Below, piece after piece: positions 51,294-58,944 of a stretch of DNA of 64,000 bases. The stretch comes from Candidatus Saccharibacteria bacterium oral taxon 488 (GTDB lineage Bacteria > Patescibacteriota > Saccharimonadia > Saccharimonadales > Saccharimonadaceae), in assembly GCA_010202115.1 (NCBI GenBank), contig CP047917.1, positions 248,001-312,000 on the forward strand, written 5' to 3'. Below the pieces are notes generated by a model that searched no databases, had not been told where the DNA came from, and saw only the letters and a list, made by a program, of their open reading frames with translations. The position numbers and the translations under genes are program-made. Every line of letters starts with the position of its first letter. The first letter of the stretch is position 1.

Positions 51294-52061
51294 ATGAATG
51301 AATGTATTGAACGAGTGCTGAGCTTGCCGCAGCTCACACCTTCTGAGGAAGTTAATGCGGCGTTTACCGAATTAGTTGAGAAAGTGGTGGCGCACGGTGA
51401 AGAGCCACTGCTGTGTGATGAGAATAGGCGCCATCAGGTGCAGCAGCGGTGCGCGGTAGCCGAGGGAGAGCTGGAACAGTACTGGTCGAGGCGTATCCCA
51501 GGGGCGGATAACCCGTGGGCAGAGCTAGGAGCGTTTCCGTATCATGAAAATTATAAGGAGTTAACGCGGCGTGAGATTGGGCTGCTGGGACGAGCTGGGC
51601 TGCGGCTGTGTGGCCCCTCGGAAGTAGCGATGATCGGTAGCGGGCCGTTGCCGCTGACGGGCTGGTGGCTACATCAGCTAACGGGAGCGCGGATTACGCA
51701 TGTTGATGCGTCGGACGAGGCGATTAAGCTATCGCGCGGCCTTGCCACGGCGCTTGATTGGCCGGGTGAATTTGTGACTGGTCTGGGCCAGTCGGTGGCG
51801 CTGGATGAGGGGCGGTATGATGTGATATATGTAGCGGGGCTGGCTGGCGAAACGCTGGCGGAAAAGCAAGCAATTGTTGATCGTGCACTATCAGCGCTCA
51901 AACCAGATGGGCGACTGATCGCGCGCGGGGCGTATGGGGCGCGCACCCTGCTCTACCCAGGGTTTGACGCTGACGCCCTTGAAGGTGTGCAGCTGATGGA
52001 GGAATACCATCCGACAGATGGGGTGATTAATTCGGTCTTTGTGTACAAGCCTGCGCAGTGA
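51294..52061 (+). CDS. Nicotianamine synthase-like protein
   Basis: 255 aa. Clear nicotianamine synthase family features in order: FPYHENYKELTRREI near residue 80, GSGPLPLTGWWLHQLTGARI (SAM-binding), HVDASDEAIKLS, YDVIYVAGLAGETLAEKQAI, and the C-terminal YHPTDGVINSVFVYK. The family transfers aminobutyrate units from SAM to make nicotianamine or opine-metallophore precursors. No opine dehydrogenase is nearby, so a nicotianamine-like product is the simplest guess. Divergent from the Fur-family gene across a shared operator; -10 CATACT ends 8 nt before the ATG. Confidence 0.85.
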   Translation: MNECIERVLSLPQLTPSEEVNAAFTELVEKVVAHGEEPLLCDENRRHQVQQRCAVAEGELEQYWSRRIPGADNPWAELGAFPYHENYKELTRREIGLLGRAGLRLCGPSEVAMIGSGPLPLTGWWLHQLTGARITHVDASDEAIKLSRGLATALDWPGEFVTGLGQSVALDEGRYDVIYVAGLAGETLAEKQAIVDRALSALKPDGRLIARGAYGARTLLYPGFDADALEGVQLMEEYHPTDGVINSVFVYKPAQ

Positions 52062-52076
52062 GAGGGCTTACCAGTA

Positions 52077-52095
52077 ATTGAGACATTGTCGCAAT
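52077..52095. promoter_or_regulatory. Zur-box-like palindrome between convergent genes
   Basis: ATTGAGACATTGTCGCAAT, inverted repeat matching the operator at 51242. It lies between the ends of two convergent genes, so its role is not obviously promoter control. Confidence 0.5.
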
Positions 52096-52107
52096 AATGA
52101 TACATAG

Positions 52108-52881
52108 CTAGACGCCGAGGAATTCGTATGGATTGGCTGGTTCGGTGGTTGGGGTGATGGTGGGGTTAGTGAGCACATAGACGGCTTTGCCGCCAGATAG
52201 TTCACGTTTGATCTGACCGCGCGCTTGTAGCCATTGGTTGTTGCGGTAACGCTCGGCGTCTGGGGATTTAACGAGGATGTTGATCGGGGTGCTGTCGACG
52301 GCACAGCAGCTGATGACGAAGCGCGAGAGCTCGAAATAGCGGTTGTCATAAAAGCCACTCGGGTCGCGCGCCACGAAGCCGGTGACGTCAATGGTTACGC
52401 CGTCAAAAAAGCTGTCGTTCGGGCAGTCGTCAAACGCGTTACGCCAGCGGTTCATGGAGACAGGTTTGCCATCAAGCGGCTCTGGCTTATCACAGCGGCC
52501 GGTCGTGCTGGTCGGCCCGGATGTGGCGCGATTGGCAGCACTGGACGAGGACAACGGGCGCGGTGGCAGGACGATGGCCAGAGCGAGGATGCCGGCGGTG
52601 ATGATTGAAAGTAGAGAGATTTTACGCCGCGGCTTTGCTGGACGCTCCGTGGTTGTCGGGTGAGCGGAGGCGCGCTGCTTCCCTGCTGGGTTATGGCGCA
52701 GCTCTAGAACGACATCGAGGATTAGTAACATGCCGCCAGCCATGGCCGCCACGACGGCAAGCAGATGGTAGCGCGGATGAATGTAAAAGCCGAGCTGGCC
52801 GCGGACGGCGATGAGGATGATGTAGCCACAGGCGAGCAGTCCGCCGCCAGCGCGTAACAATGGGCCGAACTTAGCGTGCAT
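52108..52881 (-). CDS. TIGR03943/YcgQ-type membrane protein
   Basis: 257 aa. Two N-terminal membrane helices (about 10-30 and 38-58), a variable linker with a third helix (about 90-108), and the extracytoplasmic domain with FVISCCAVDSTPINILVK, the hallmark of the TIGR03943 family. These proteins are paired with DUF318 permeases; the Bacillus pair YcgQ-YcgR belongs to the Zur regulon. Overlaps the permease gene by 11 bp. Confidence 0.85.
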   Translation of the reverse strand: MHAKFGPLLRAGGGLLACGYIILIAVRGQLGFYIHPRYHLLAVVAAMAGGMLLILDVVLELRHNPAGKQRASAHPTTTERPAKPRRKISLLSIITAGILALAIVLPPRPLSSSSAANRATSGPTSTTGRCDKPEPLDGKPVSMNRWRNAFDDCPNDSFFDGVTIDVTGFVARDPSGFYDNRYFELSRFVISCCAVDSTPINILVKSPDAERYRNNQWLQARGQIKRELSGGKAVYVLTNPTITPTTEPANPYEFLGV

Positions 52882-53914
52882 ATAGATTGACTCCGATCCC
52901 TATCGCCAGCGACAGGCTGAAAATAATAAGCATGACTAGCAAGATAAAGCGCGGACGGAAGGTGCTTCTCATGAGGAGAATGAGCTTGATGTCGATCATC
53001 GGGCCAGTCAGCAGAAAAGCGAGGACGGAGCCATTGGTGAAGATACGGGCGTAAGCCAGCGCAAAAAAGGCATCGACGCTGGAGCAGATAGAGACGACGA
53101 AGCCGAGACCAATCATGGCGATGACCGACAGGATGATATCGCCGCCGACGGCGTTGATGATGGAGCGCGGAACGAAGACTTGGGTGGCGGCAGCGATCAT
53201 GGCGCCGAGGACCAGCATGGTGGTGAGCTGCCAGAATTCGTTGCGGGAATCAGCGAGAATATGGCGAAAAGTTGTTGGATGACGGTCGGTGCAGGAGGCA
53301 GCAAATGACGGCTGGAGGACGTGCCTCGGGTGAATAAAGCTGACGATCAGGGCGGTCAGCTGGACGATCAGAAAGCCAAAGCCGATGCGCCACCAGACCA
53401 TGCGCGGCTCGAAACTAAAGGCGGTCATGGTGGCGATGATGGTAATCGGATTGAGGATCGGCGCGGCGAGGAGAAAGCTGATGACGTCGGCTGGCTTGAG
53501 GCCGTGTGCTAGGAGGCTGCGGGCGACCGGGACATTACCGCACTCGCAGACTGGCAGCGCGATGCCGACAAGCGAGAGGAGAATGCGGCGGATGAATGTA
53601 TGCTTGGGTAGGATTTTAAGCAATCGGTCTGGCGGCAAAAAACGGCGAATGAGAGCAGAAACGATGATACCGATAATCAGAAATGGTGTGGCCTCAACGA
53701 TGACGCTGCATGTTAGTGTCAGGAAATCTTGTGCCAGCGGTGCTAGCGTCTCGGCCCACGTGTGCGGCGGATGCGCGATCAGCCAGAGATCAATTTGTAA
53801 ACCGTACTGCATGACGATAATCCCAAACAGGCCGACGATAGTCCATCGGATCGCGTCGCTATGGTCTTTGAGCCAGGCGGTCGTGCGCTGATACATTGTC
53901 TGTAGTGACGGCAT
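52871..53914 (-). CDS. DUF318 permease (YcgR/YraQ family)
   Basis: 347 aa with about 8-9 membrane helices. Diagnostic PVCECGNVPVARSLLAHGLK (Cys-x-Cys in a membrane hairpin) and LLAAPILNPITI, repeated in the second half as SICSSVDAFFALAY. Predicted to move metal ions or a metal complex. TATAAT (minus, 53922-53927) ends 7 nt before the ATG. In operon with the TIGR03943 gene. Confidence 0.9.
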   Translation of the reverse strand: MPSLQTMYQRTTAWLKDHSDAIRWTIVGLFGIIVMQYGLQIDLWLIAHPPHTWAETLAPLAQDFLTLTCSVIVEATPFLIIGIIVSALIRRFLPPDRLLKILPKHTFIRRILLSLVGIALPVCECGNVPVARSLLAHGLKPADVISFLLAAPILNPITIIATMTAFSFEPRMVWWRIGFGFLIVQLTALIVSFIHPRHVLQPSFAASCTDRHPTTFRHILADSRNEFWQLTTMLVLGAMIAAATQVFVPRSIINAVGGDIILSVIAMIGLGFVVSICSSVDAFFALAYARIFTNGSVLAFLLTGPMIDIKLILLMRSTFRPRFILLVMLIIFSLSLAIGIGVNLYAR

Positions 53915-53963
53915 AGTTTCTATTATACTACTCCCCGCCTAGCATGCTATACTAAAACTCAGT

Positions 53964-55085
53964 ATGAAACATTGGCTCCACTCACATCACCCATTTCGGA
54001 TTTTTTGGTTTTCGGCGCTGCTGACGCTGGCTTTGGGCGGGTTGATTTTCGGACATTTCGGCGCGGGCGGCTTGTGGTTGTTTGCGATTTTGGTAGTGCT
54101 GGAAGTAACCTTTAGCTTTGATAATGCGGTGATCAACAGCAAGGTGTTAGCCGGCATGAGCCAGGTTTGGCAAAAGGTGTTTTTGACAGTTGGGATTTTC
54201 GTGGCGGTGTTTGTGGTGCGGTTCGTGCTGCCGATTATTATCGTGATGGTGGCGAGCGGCCATGGCTTTATGGAAGTGGTTGATCTGGCGCTGAATAAGC
54301 CGGCGGAATACGGCCATATTTTGCACGAAGCCTCGCCGATGATTGATGCCTTTGGCGGCGCGTTTCTGATTATGATTGGCCTCAGTTATTTCATTGATTA
54401 TAACAAGCGCGTGCACTGGATGCGGCATGTCGAGCCGTGGCTGGCCAAGGCTGGGCGGTTTGAGAATTTCAAGGTGTGTTTGATGCTGAGCGTGGCGGCG
54501 GTGCTGTATTTTACGGTTGAGCCGCCGCATCGGGCGCTGGTGCTGATCTCGTCGGTGCTGGGGATTATATTGCATATCGGGCTGGAATTGTTCGGCTCAT
54601 TCTTTCATGAGGATGATGCTAAATCGGCCAAGGTCAAGACTGGCTGGGCGGCGTTCGCTAGCCTGCTCTACCTGGAGGTGTTGGATGCTAGTTTCAGCTT
54701 CGACGGCGTCATCGGCGCCTTTGCTATCACCAGCAGCGTGCTGCTGATCGTGGCGGGTTTGGGTGCCGGCGCTATTTGGGTGCGGTCGCTGACGGTGTAT
54801 TTGCTGCGGACGGGCATGCTCAGCAAATATAAATATCTGGAAAATGGCGCGCACTGGGCGATTATGGCGCTCGGCATGATGATGATCGCCAAGCTGTTTC
54901 ATCTGGAGCTTCCGGAATGGGCGACGGGCGGCTTGGGGCTATTGTTTGTAAGCTTGGCGGTTGGTAGTAGCATGCTGGAGGCGCGAGCGATTAGGCTGCA
55001 AGAAGTAGCCGCGGCGAAATTACATAATGCTGAGCGGCGGCTGAAGCACGGCGCGGCGAGGATTGTGCCGCGTAAGCGACGGTAA
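53964..55085 (+). CDS. TerC-family DUF475 membrane protein
   Basis: 373 aa, about 9 membrane helices with acidic residues in SFDNAVINSKVLAGM and SFDGVIGAFAITSS, the two inverted repeats of TerC/DUF475 proteins, linked to metal (Mn or other) export and tellurite resistance. Divergent from the permease across 49 bp with its own TATACT (53948-53953). The palindrome after it (55124-55150) doubles as a terminator. Confidence 0.9.
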   Translation: MKHWLHSHHPFRIFWFSALLTLALGGLIFGHFGAGGLWLFAILVVLEVTFSFDNAVINSKVLAGMSQVWQKVFLTVGIFVAVFVVRFVLPIIIVMVASGHGFMEVVDLALNKPAEYGHILHEASPMIDAFGGAFLIMIGLSYFIDYNKRVHWMRHVEPWLAKAGRFENFKVCLMLSVAAVLYFTVEPPHRALVLISSVLGIILHIGLELFGSFFHEDDAKSAKVKTGWAAFASLLYLEVLDASFSFDGVIGAFAITSSVLLIVAGLGAGAIWVRSLTVYLLRTGMLSKYKYLENGAHWAIMALGMMMIAKLFHLELPEWATGGLGLLFVSLAVGSSMLEARAIRLQEVAAAKLHNAERRLKHGAARIVPRKRR

Positions 55086-55123
55086 TTGATATTTGTGGCT
55101 TTTTGTTTCGGGCGGCATTGCTT

Positions 55124-55156
55124 GCTTATTGCGACATTGTTGCAATAAGCGTTTTT
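55124..55156 (+). terminator. Terminator that carries the Zur-box-like palindrome
   Basis: GCTTATTGC/GCAATAAGC with a GACATTGTT centre, followed by GTTTTTA. It can end the TerC transcript, yet the sequence is a near match to the operator at 51242. Confidence 0.7.
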
Positions 55157-55194
55157 AATCTCGCAGGCGCAATGGTGTAGTGATGTGTCGGGGA

Positions 55195-55800
55195 TTAAAG
55201 CTTGACGCTTATGGCTGAAATTTGATCGGATAAAAAGTCATGAATCATTGTTTGCACCGTTGGGATGGTCCAATTTTTCAAAATAGTTAATTCATCGCTA
55301 TTAAAATTCATCATAACAAAACGGTCGATTGAGACTTGCCGGCGCAGTAAATTATCGGTACCGATACGAATATGCCAGAAATCAGCGCCGATGTGAGCAT
55401 GAAGCGATTTTAAGCCGTTGCTACCAGCGTCGCGGCCGCCTTTACGGACGCGGATTTTGCCAAAATCAAGGTCAGTGTCATCGTGAATAATTAGTAAATC
55501 ATCCAGTGTCAATTTATAAAAATCCATGAGCGCCCGCGCGGCAACGCCGACTTCGTTATAGTACGTCGTTGGTTTGACCAAGAGAACTTTTTCCTGCGGA
55601 CTAGCGGTTAACGACTTTGCGTCAGCAGTTGAGGCTAGCTTGACATTATTTAGCTTAGCAATATCCGCAAAGAATTTGGGCTTATTGCTAAATTGTGCAC
55701 CCTGCTCCGCCGCCAACTGGTCAATTGCCAAAAAGCCAGCATTATGCCGCGTGTGAACGTACTTTTCGCCAGGATTGCCAAGGGCCAGAATGACTTTCAT
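55195..55800 (-). CDS. pth: Peptidyl-tRNA hydrolase
   Basis: Recycles peptidyl-tRNA. 201 aa: LALGNPGEKYVHTRHNAGFLAID, LLVKPTTYYNEVG, DDLLIIHDDTDLDFGKIRVR, GRDAGSNGLKSL. Catalytic His in RHNAGF and Asp in HDDTD are present. Met of the usual TYMN motif is Tyr here. A 15-20-residue Ala/Ser/Lys-rich insert before EKVLLVKP overlaps a small inverted repeat (CTAGC/GCTAG, about 55609-55646). TATACT on the minus strand ends 6 nt before the ATG. Confidence 0.95.
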   Translation of the reverse strand: MKVILALGNPGEKYVHTRHNAGFLAIDQLAAEQGAQFSNKPKFFADIAKLNNVKLASTADAKSLTASPQEKVLLVKPTTYYNEVGVAARALMDFYKLTLDDLLIIHDDTDLDFGKIRVRKGGRDAGSNGLKSLHAHIGADFWHIRIGTDNLLRRQVSIDRFVMMNFNSDELTILKNWTIPTVQTMIHDFLSDQISAISVKL

Positions 55801-55844
55801 AGCCTTAGTATATCACCTTGGCCAGGATGACGTATAATAGATGT

Positions 55845-56813
55845 ATGGCGAAACGCGATGATGATTTGGAATTTAGTGTTAATGCGGCGTTTGACGAGGC
55901 GCGGGCGGTTGTTGACAAGGTGCCGCTATATTTGGTGAATGGCTCGCTGGGTGCTGGCAAGACCAGTGTGCTGGAATTCTTATTGCAACAAAGTGGCTAT
56001 AAGGGTGCGCGGGTGATTGAAAATGAATATGCCAATGAAAATGTCGACGGCTACCGGCTGGAGGGACTAGCGGAGATGGTGACGACGTTGGCTGGCGACT
56101 GCGTCTGCTGCTCGTCGAAGCACGCGCTGACGCGGATGCTGCTGGACTTCTGCCGGAATTCTCCGGCGCCAGTGTTTATCGAGGCGACGGGCGTGGCGCG
56201 AACGATGAATTTGGTGGAAAAACTCATTAATGCACAAATCTTCAATAAGTATGAGTTGATGCAGAGTTTTTACGTGATCGATGCGCACGAGATTTTGCGC
56301 GGGATTGAGCCAGCGCACGAAGTTGAACTGCAAGCAGCAGACGTGATTTTAGTGACCAAGGAAGATTTGCTAAGTGAAAATGAGCGCGCCGAGTACGAGG
56401 AAAAATTGCACACTCTGCCCTACGCCAAGGTGTTCAGCGCGCCGCACGGTCGGTTTGAACTCAGTAAATTAACCACGCCGTCGGGGCTACTGGCATTTTT
56501 TGATACGTACGACGGCGAGCTGGCGGTGCCGGATAATCCGACGTACGCCGTGCTGGACGTTTCAGGCATGAAAATTACGGCAGCGACTTTGGAAAAAATA
56601 TGGCCGGAATTATTTGCGGCGTATGGCCTGCGGCGAATGAAGGGCTGCTTCATCAACGACAACGGCGCGCGCCAGCATGTGGAGGCAACCGAGCAGCAGA
56701 TTCAGCTAACTAATGCCAGGCCTGAGGAGGCGGCAAAAATCGTGCTCATCGGCAAACGAGCGGATGAAATTACGCGCGAAGCCTTGGCGGCGCAACTAGT
56801 GATGTTTGAATAA
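55845..56813 (+). CDS. COG0523 (CobW/ZNG-type) metal-chaperone GTPase
   Basis: 322 aa G3E GTPase. Walker A GSLGAGKTS (residues 33-41), the family Cys motif as CVCC (86-89, after AGD), switch-like IENEYANENVDG, VTKEDL in the place of NKxD, and a C-terminal CobW_C domain. Related proteins deliver zinc or other metals under limitation and are often Zur-regulated. The start at 55845 has TATAAT (55833-55838) 6 nt upstream. Divergent from pth. Confidence 0.9.
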   Translation: MAKRDDDLEFSVNAAFDEARAVVDKVPLYLVNGSLGAGKTSVLEFLLQQSGYKGARVIENEYANENVDGYRLEGLAEMVTTLAGDCVCCSSKHALTRMLLDFCRNSPAPVFIEATGVARTMNLVEKLINAQIFNKYELMQSFYVIDAHEILRGIEPAHEVELQAADVILVTKEDLLSENERAEYEEKLHTLPYAKVFSAPHGRFELSKLTTPSGLLAFFDTYDGELAVPDNPTYAVLDVSGMKITAATLEKIWPELFAAYGLRRMKGCFINDNGARQHVEATEQQIQLTNARPEEAAKIVLIGKRADEITREALAAQLVMFE

Positions 56814-56967
56814 ATTGTTCGCTTTCGTCGTTTCCGACTCATCAGCATAGACACGCATCTATGGAGCGAACTGACAAGCAGAAGGTGGAGGAAAGTTAAC
56901 TTTGCCCGCCAGTTCGTAACTAGTGTATATCTATCAATCACCTCCTTTTGAGTCATGTACAGGTAGG
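56814..56967. other. Intergenic region with long imperfect palindrome
   Basis: CGAACTG...AAAGTT at 56872-56898 is inverted in AACTTT...CAGTTCG to 56926; centre AAAGTTAACTTT is perfectly symmetric. No gene is supported. A perfect SD-like AAGGAGGTGAT on the minus strand (56938-56948) leads only into a frame opposite the GTPase gene. Confidence 0.6.
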
Positions 56968-57198
56968 TCACGGTCCAATGGTCCCCCCTTGCTTTGCTTT
57001 CATGAGAGCCTTCGTTATGGAGATTGGATCGGAATTGGAACATACTTGGATGGTGTGCTTATTGAACTTGAACCTAACCACAGTCTGCCCCTCCCGGTCG
57101 TGCAATTGAGCAAGCATCTTCGCGTCAATAATGGCGCTAAGCAGGTTAGTGCCATCATTGAACTTTATACTAATTGAAATAACCTTATAGTTGGGCAT
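56968..57198 (-). CDS. Hypothetical 76-aa protein with long structured leader
   Basis: ATG 57198 (MPNYKVISISIKFNDGTN) has a strong SD GGGGAGGAA. The protein is small, beta-rich at the start, ends in Lys/Gly; no family known. Its promoter lies 200 bp upstream, leaving an about 190-nt leader that folds: GAGATGGG/CCCATCTC with inner GGTGC/GCACC (57270-57319), then GTCGACCC/GGGTGTCGAC, and CGAGC/GCTCG (57218-57231) next to the SD. Post-transcriptional control is likely. Confidence 0.7.
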   Translation of the reverse strand: MPNYKVISISIKFNDGTNLLSAIIDAKMLAQLHDREGQTVVRFKFNKHTIQVCSNSDPISITKALMKAKQGGTIGP

Positions 57199-57390
57199 AA
57201 TACTCTTCCTCCCCACCCGAGCGGATGCTCGTGTGAAAAACACTGGTCGACACCCGAATGGGTCGACTCGAGATGGGGTGTTTTGGTGCTTCTTGTGACG
57301 CACCGCAACATCCCATCTCAAATCAAAACTTTCTCTGCTTGTCAAAATACACTTTCGGACAAGGATTCACTCAACTCGTCAACAAAAGCT
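57199..57390 (-). promoter_or_regulatory. Structured 5' leader of the 76-aa gene
   Basis: About 190 nt with at least three stable hairpins, the last one touching the SD, and no ORF with its own SD. A riboswitch, protein-binding leader or RNA thermometer are possible; I recognise no known class. Confidence 0.5.
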
Positions 57391-57396
57391 GATATA

Positions 57397-57425
57397 TATA
57401 TATCACTAATAGAATAAAATGTCAA
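57397..57425 (-). promoter_or_regulatory. Promoter TTGACA-17-TATATA
   Basis: On the minus strand TTGACA (57420-57425), spacer starting TTTTATTC and ending AGTGA, -10 TATATA (57397-57402). Confidence 0.78.
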
Positions 57426-57561
57426 TGGATTTTGTCAAAAATATGGTGTAATACTTTTTCTTACCCCTGTTATGATCATGGACAACTTTTTATAGAAAAT
57501 AGTAGCCGGTGTTTTCCGTGAGTGGCTGCCCCATCCTCCCCGCGCTATGCTGGGTCGCTAA

Positions 57562-58470
57562 TTATGACTCGCCTAGATGTTTCGCAGCGGAGATGGTCAC
57601 CGTTATCGCTCTCAAAATCGTCTGCAAATTTGTAGCGGTGATGGCCTTCGCTAGCTCATGTTTTGTCAGCGGCGTGGCGGTTTTCTGGTAAAAATAAATT
57701 GGCGCGGAATTATAGAATGGGTCGGTCGTGAACGCCTCGGCGAGATCATTTAGGCGGCTGGCGTGCGGTGCAGGGTCAAATGTTCGTAAATAATTCTGCG
57801 CTGTTTTGCCTGCATTTTGCCAATCAAAAGATTTTTTCACGGTGTAGGTTTGACCGACTGAGTTGCCGTCATGATAGGCGGTGAATTCGCTATGGCTGGA
57901 CGGATAGGCCGAGACTCGGTCAAAGCACGCGCTGCGCACCAGGTCGAGCAGTATCGGATACATGCAGAAAAAGGCGGCAGTTACCTGCTTGCTGGCATCG
58001 GGAACCTCAATCGTCAGCGTGATGTCTATAAAATCCTCTGGCTGGTAGTCAATTTCCAGCGGCGAGCTTGTGACTGGTTCGGTAATTTCTCCAGGTCTAG
58101 CGGAGCGGCGCCTGGCGAAAGCTTTTTGGCAGCGCGCCAGTTGTTTGCGTAATTCTTTTTCATCCCAAATGACAACGTTTGATCTCATTTCCGCTTCAAT
58201 GTGGGCGACGGATTCGTGAATCATGGATAAATCAAACGGCTTTACGTCAGCGATGACTTTTTCAAATAACGTAATTGATTCGCGGGTAAAGAACGCGACG
58301 TCAAAAAAGACGCTTGATTCGGATGTCGTGCCGTGTAATTCGCCGACGAACGCGCGCTCATTGCCAGATTTTTCTGCCGCTCGTAAGAACCGCCGAATAA
58401 CCAAATGCTCAAACAAATGGCAGACATCATGGTCGGCTGGTAGGTTATAAGCCGAATATAGTTTGTGGAT
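57562..58470 (-). CDS. M16-like zinc metallopeptidase homologue
   Basis: 302 aa from ATG 58470 (TACAAT on the minus strand 7 nt upstream). The start DHDVCHLFEHLVIRRFL contains HLFEH, the inverted H-x2-E-H zinc motif of pitrilysin/insulinase (M16) peptidases, and ELHGTTSESSVFFDVAF resembles the following core strand. The downstream Glu ligand may be in HIEAEM. Only one and a half M16 domains fit, so it could be a degenerate or partner-dependent member. Confidence 0.65.
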   Translation of the reverse strand: MHKLYSAYNLPADHDVCHLFEHLVIRRFLRAAEKSGNERAFVGELHGTTSESSVFFDVAFFTRESITLFEKVIADVKPFDLSMIHESVAHIEAEMRSNVVIWDEKELRKQLARCQKAFARRRSARPGEITEPVTSSPLEIDYQPEDFIDITLTIEVPDASKQVTAAFFCMYPILLDLVRSACFDRVSAYPSSHSEFTAYHDGNSVGQTYTVKKSFDWQNAGKTAQNYLRTFDPAPHASRLNDLAEAFTTDPFYNSAPIYFYQKTATPLTKHELAKAITATNLQTILRAITVTISAAKHLGES

Positions 58471-58780
58471 CATGGGGTTTATTGTACCAGATGAGTGCCC
58501 CACCCTGTAGCATGGTCCTACAGGGGCGGGGTCTTCTCGAACTCAGAAGCTCTTGAACGGAGCCTTGCTGTTCGAGGTTCCTGAATCGCCACGGTTGCAG
58601 CGATTTAGGAGCGTCGGCTTTCGGGGTCGACGACTTGGGGGTGAGCACGCTGCTGATAGTGGTCTTCGGCAACGTGCCGGAAGAACCACCGAAGCCGAAC
58701 CGCTGGCTACCGCTCTGGCTCAGGCTGTCGTGATGGTTCTTGTTGCTGTTCAATCCCTTTTGGGGACGTCCAGTTGCCAT
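58445..58780 (-). CDS. Small basic Ser-rich protein of unknown function
   Basis: 111 aa from ATG 58780 with SD AAAGGAG 6 nt away. MATGRPQKGLNSNKNHHDSL, then Gly/Ser/Pro/Lys-rich and disordered-looking. Strong promoter (58890) and an about 100-nt leader with two perfect hairpins (CACATTTGA/TCAAATGTG; GCGAGAA/TTCTCGC). A very stable hairpin (CCCTGTAG/CTACAGGG, 58497-58526) lies in its 3' part; the last 30 codons may be an accident of the following promoter region, so the true end is uncertain. Confidence 0.6.
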   Translation of the reverse strand: MATGRPQKGLNSNKNHHDSLSQSGSQRFGFGGSSGTLPKTTISSVLTPKSSTPKADAPKSLQPWRFRNLEQQGSVQELLSSRRPRPCRTMLQGGALIWYNKPHDPQTIFGL

Positions 58781-58889
58781 AGTAAACTCCTTTTGGAGTC
58801 GGGCGAGAACAGACCTTCTCGCAAACGGCACATTTGACGCATGGCATGAATCAAATGTGAACCTAGTGCGAAATTGCACAAAAGGCTAC

Positions 58890-58918
58890 TATATATCAAT
58901 ACTGGAACAAAACGTCAA
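58890..58918 (-). promoter_or_regulatory. Promoter TTGACG-17-TATATA
   Basis: On the minus strand TTGACG (58913-58918), spacer starting TTTTGTTCC and ending ATTGA, -10 TATATA (58890-58895). Confidence 0.78.
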
Positions 58919-58944
58919 CGGCCTTTGTCAATAATCCAATAAGA

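Noticed and set aside
56936..56950. Plus-strand ATCACCTCCTTTT resembles the 3' end of 16S rRNA
   Set aside because: No 16S sequence precedes it; it is simply the complement of an SD-like sequence.
56702..57043. Minus-strand ORF whose ATG is close to a perfect AAGGAGGTGAT
   Set aside because: The SD-like sequence lies inside the ORF after its ATG, and most of the frame is opposite the conserved COG0523 GTPase gene.
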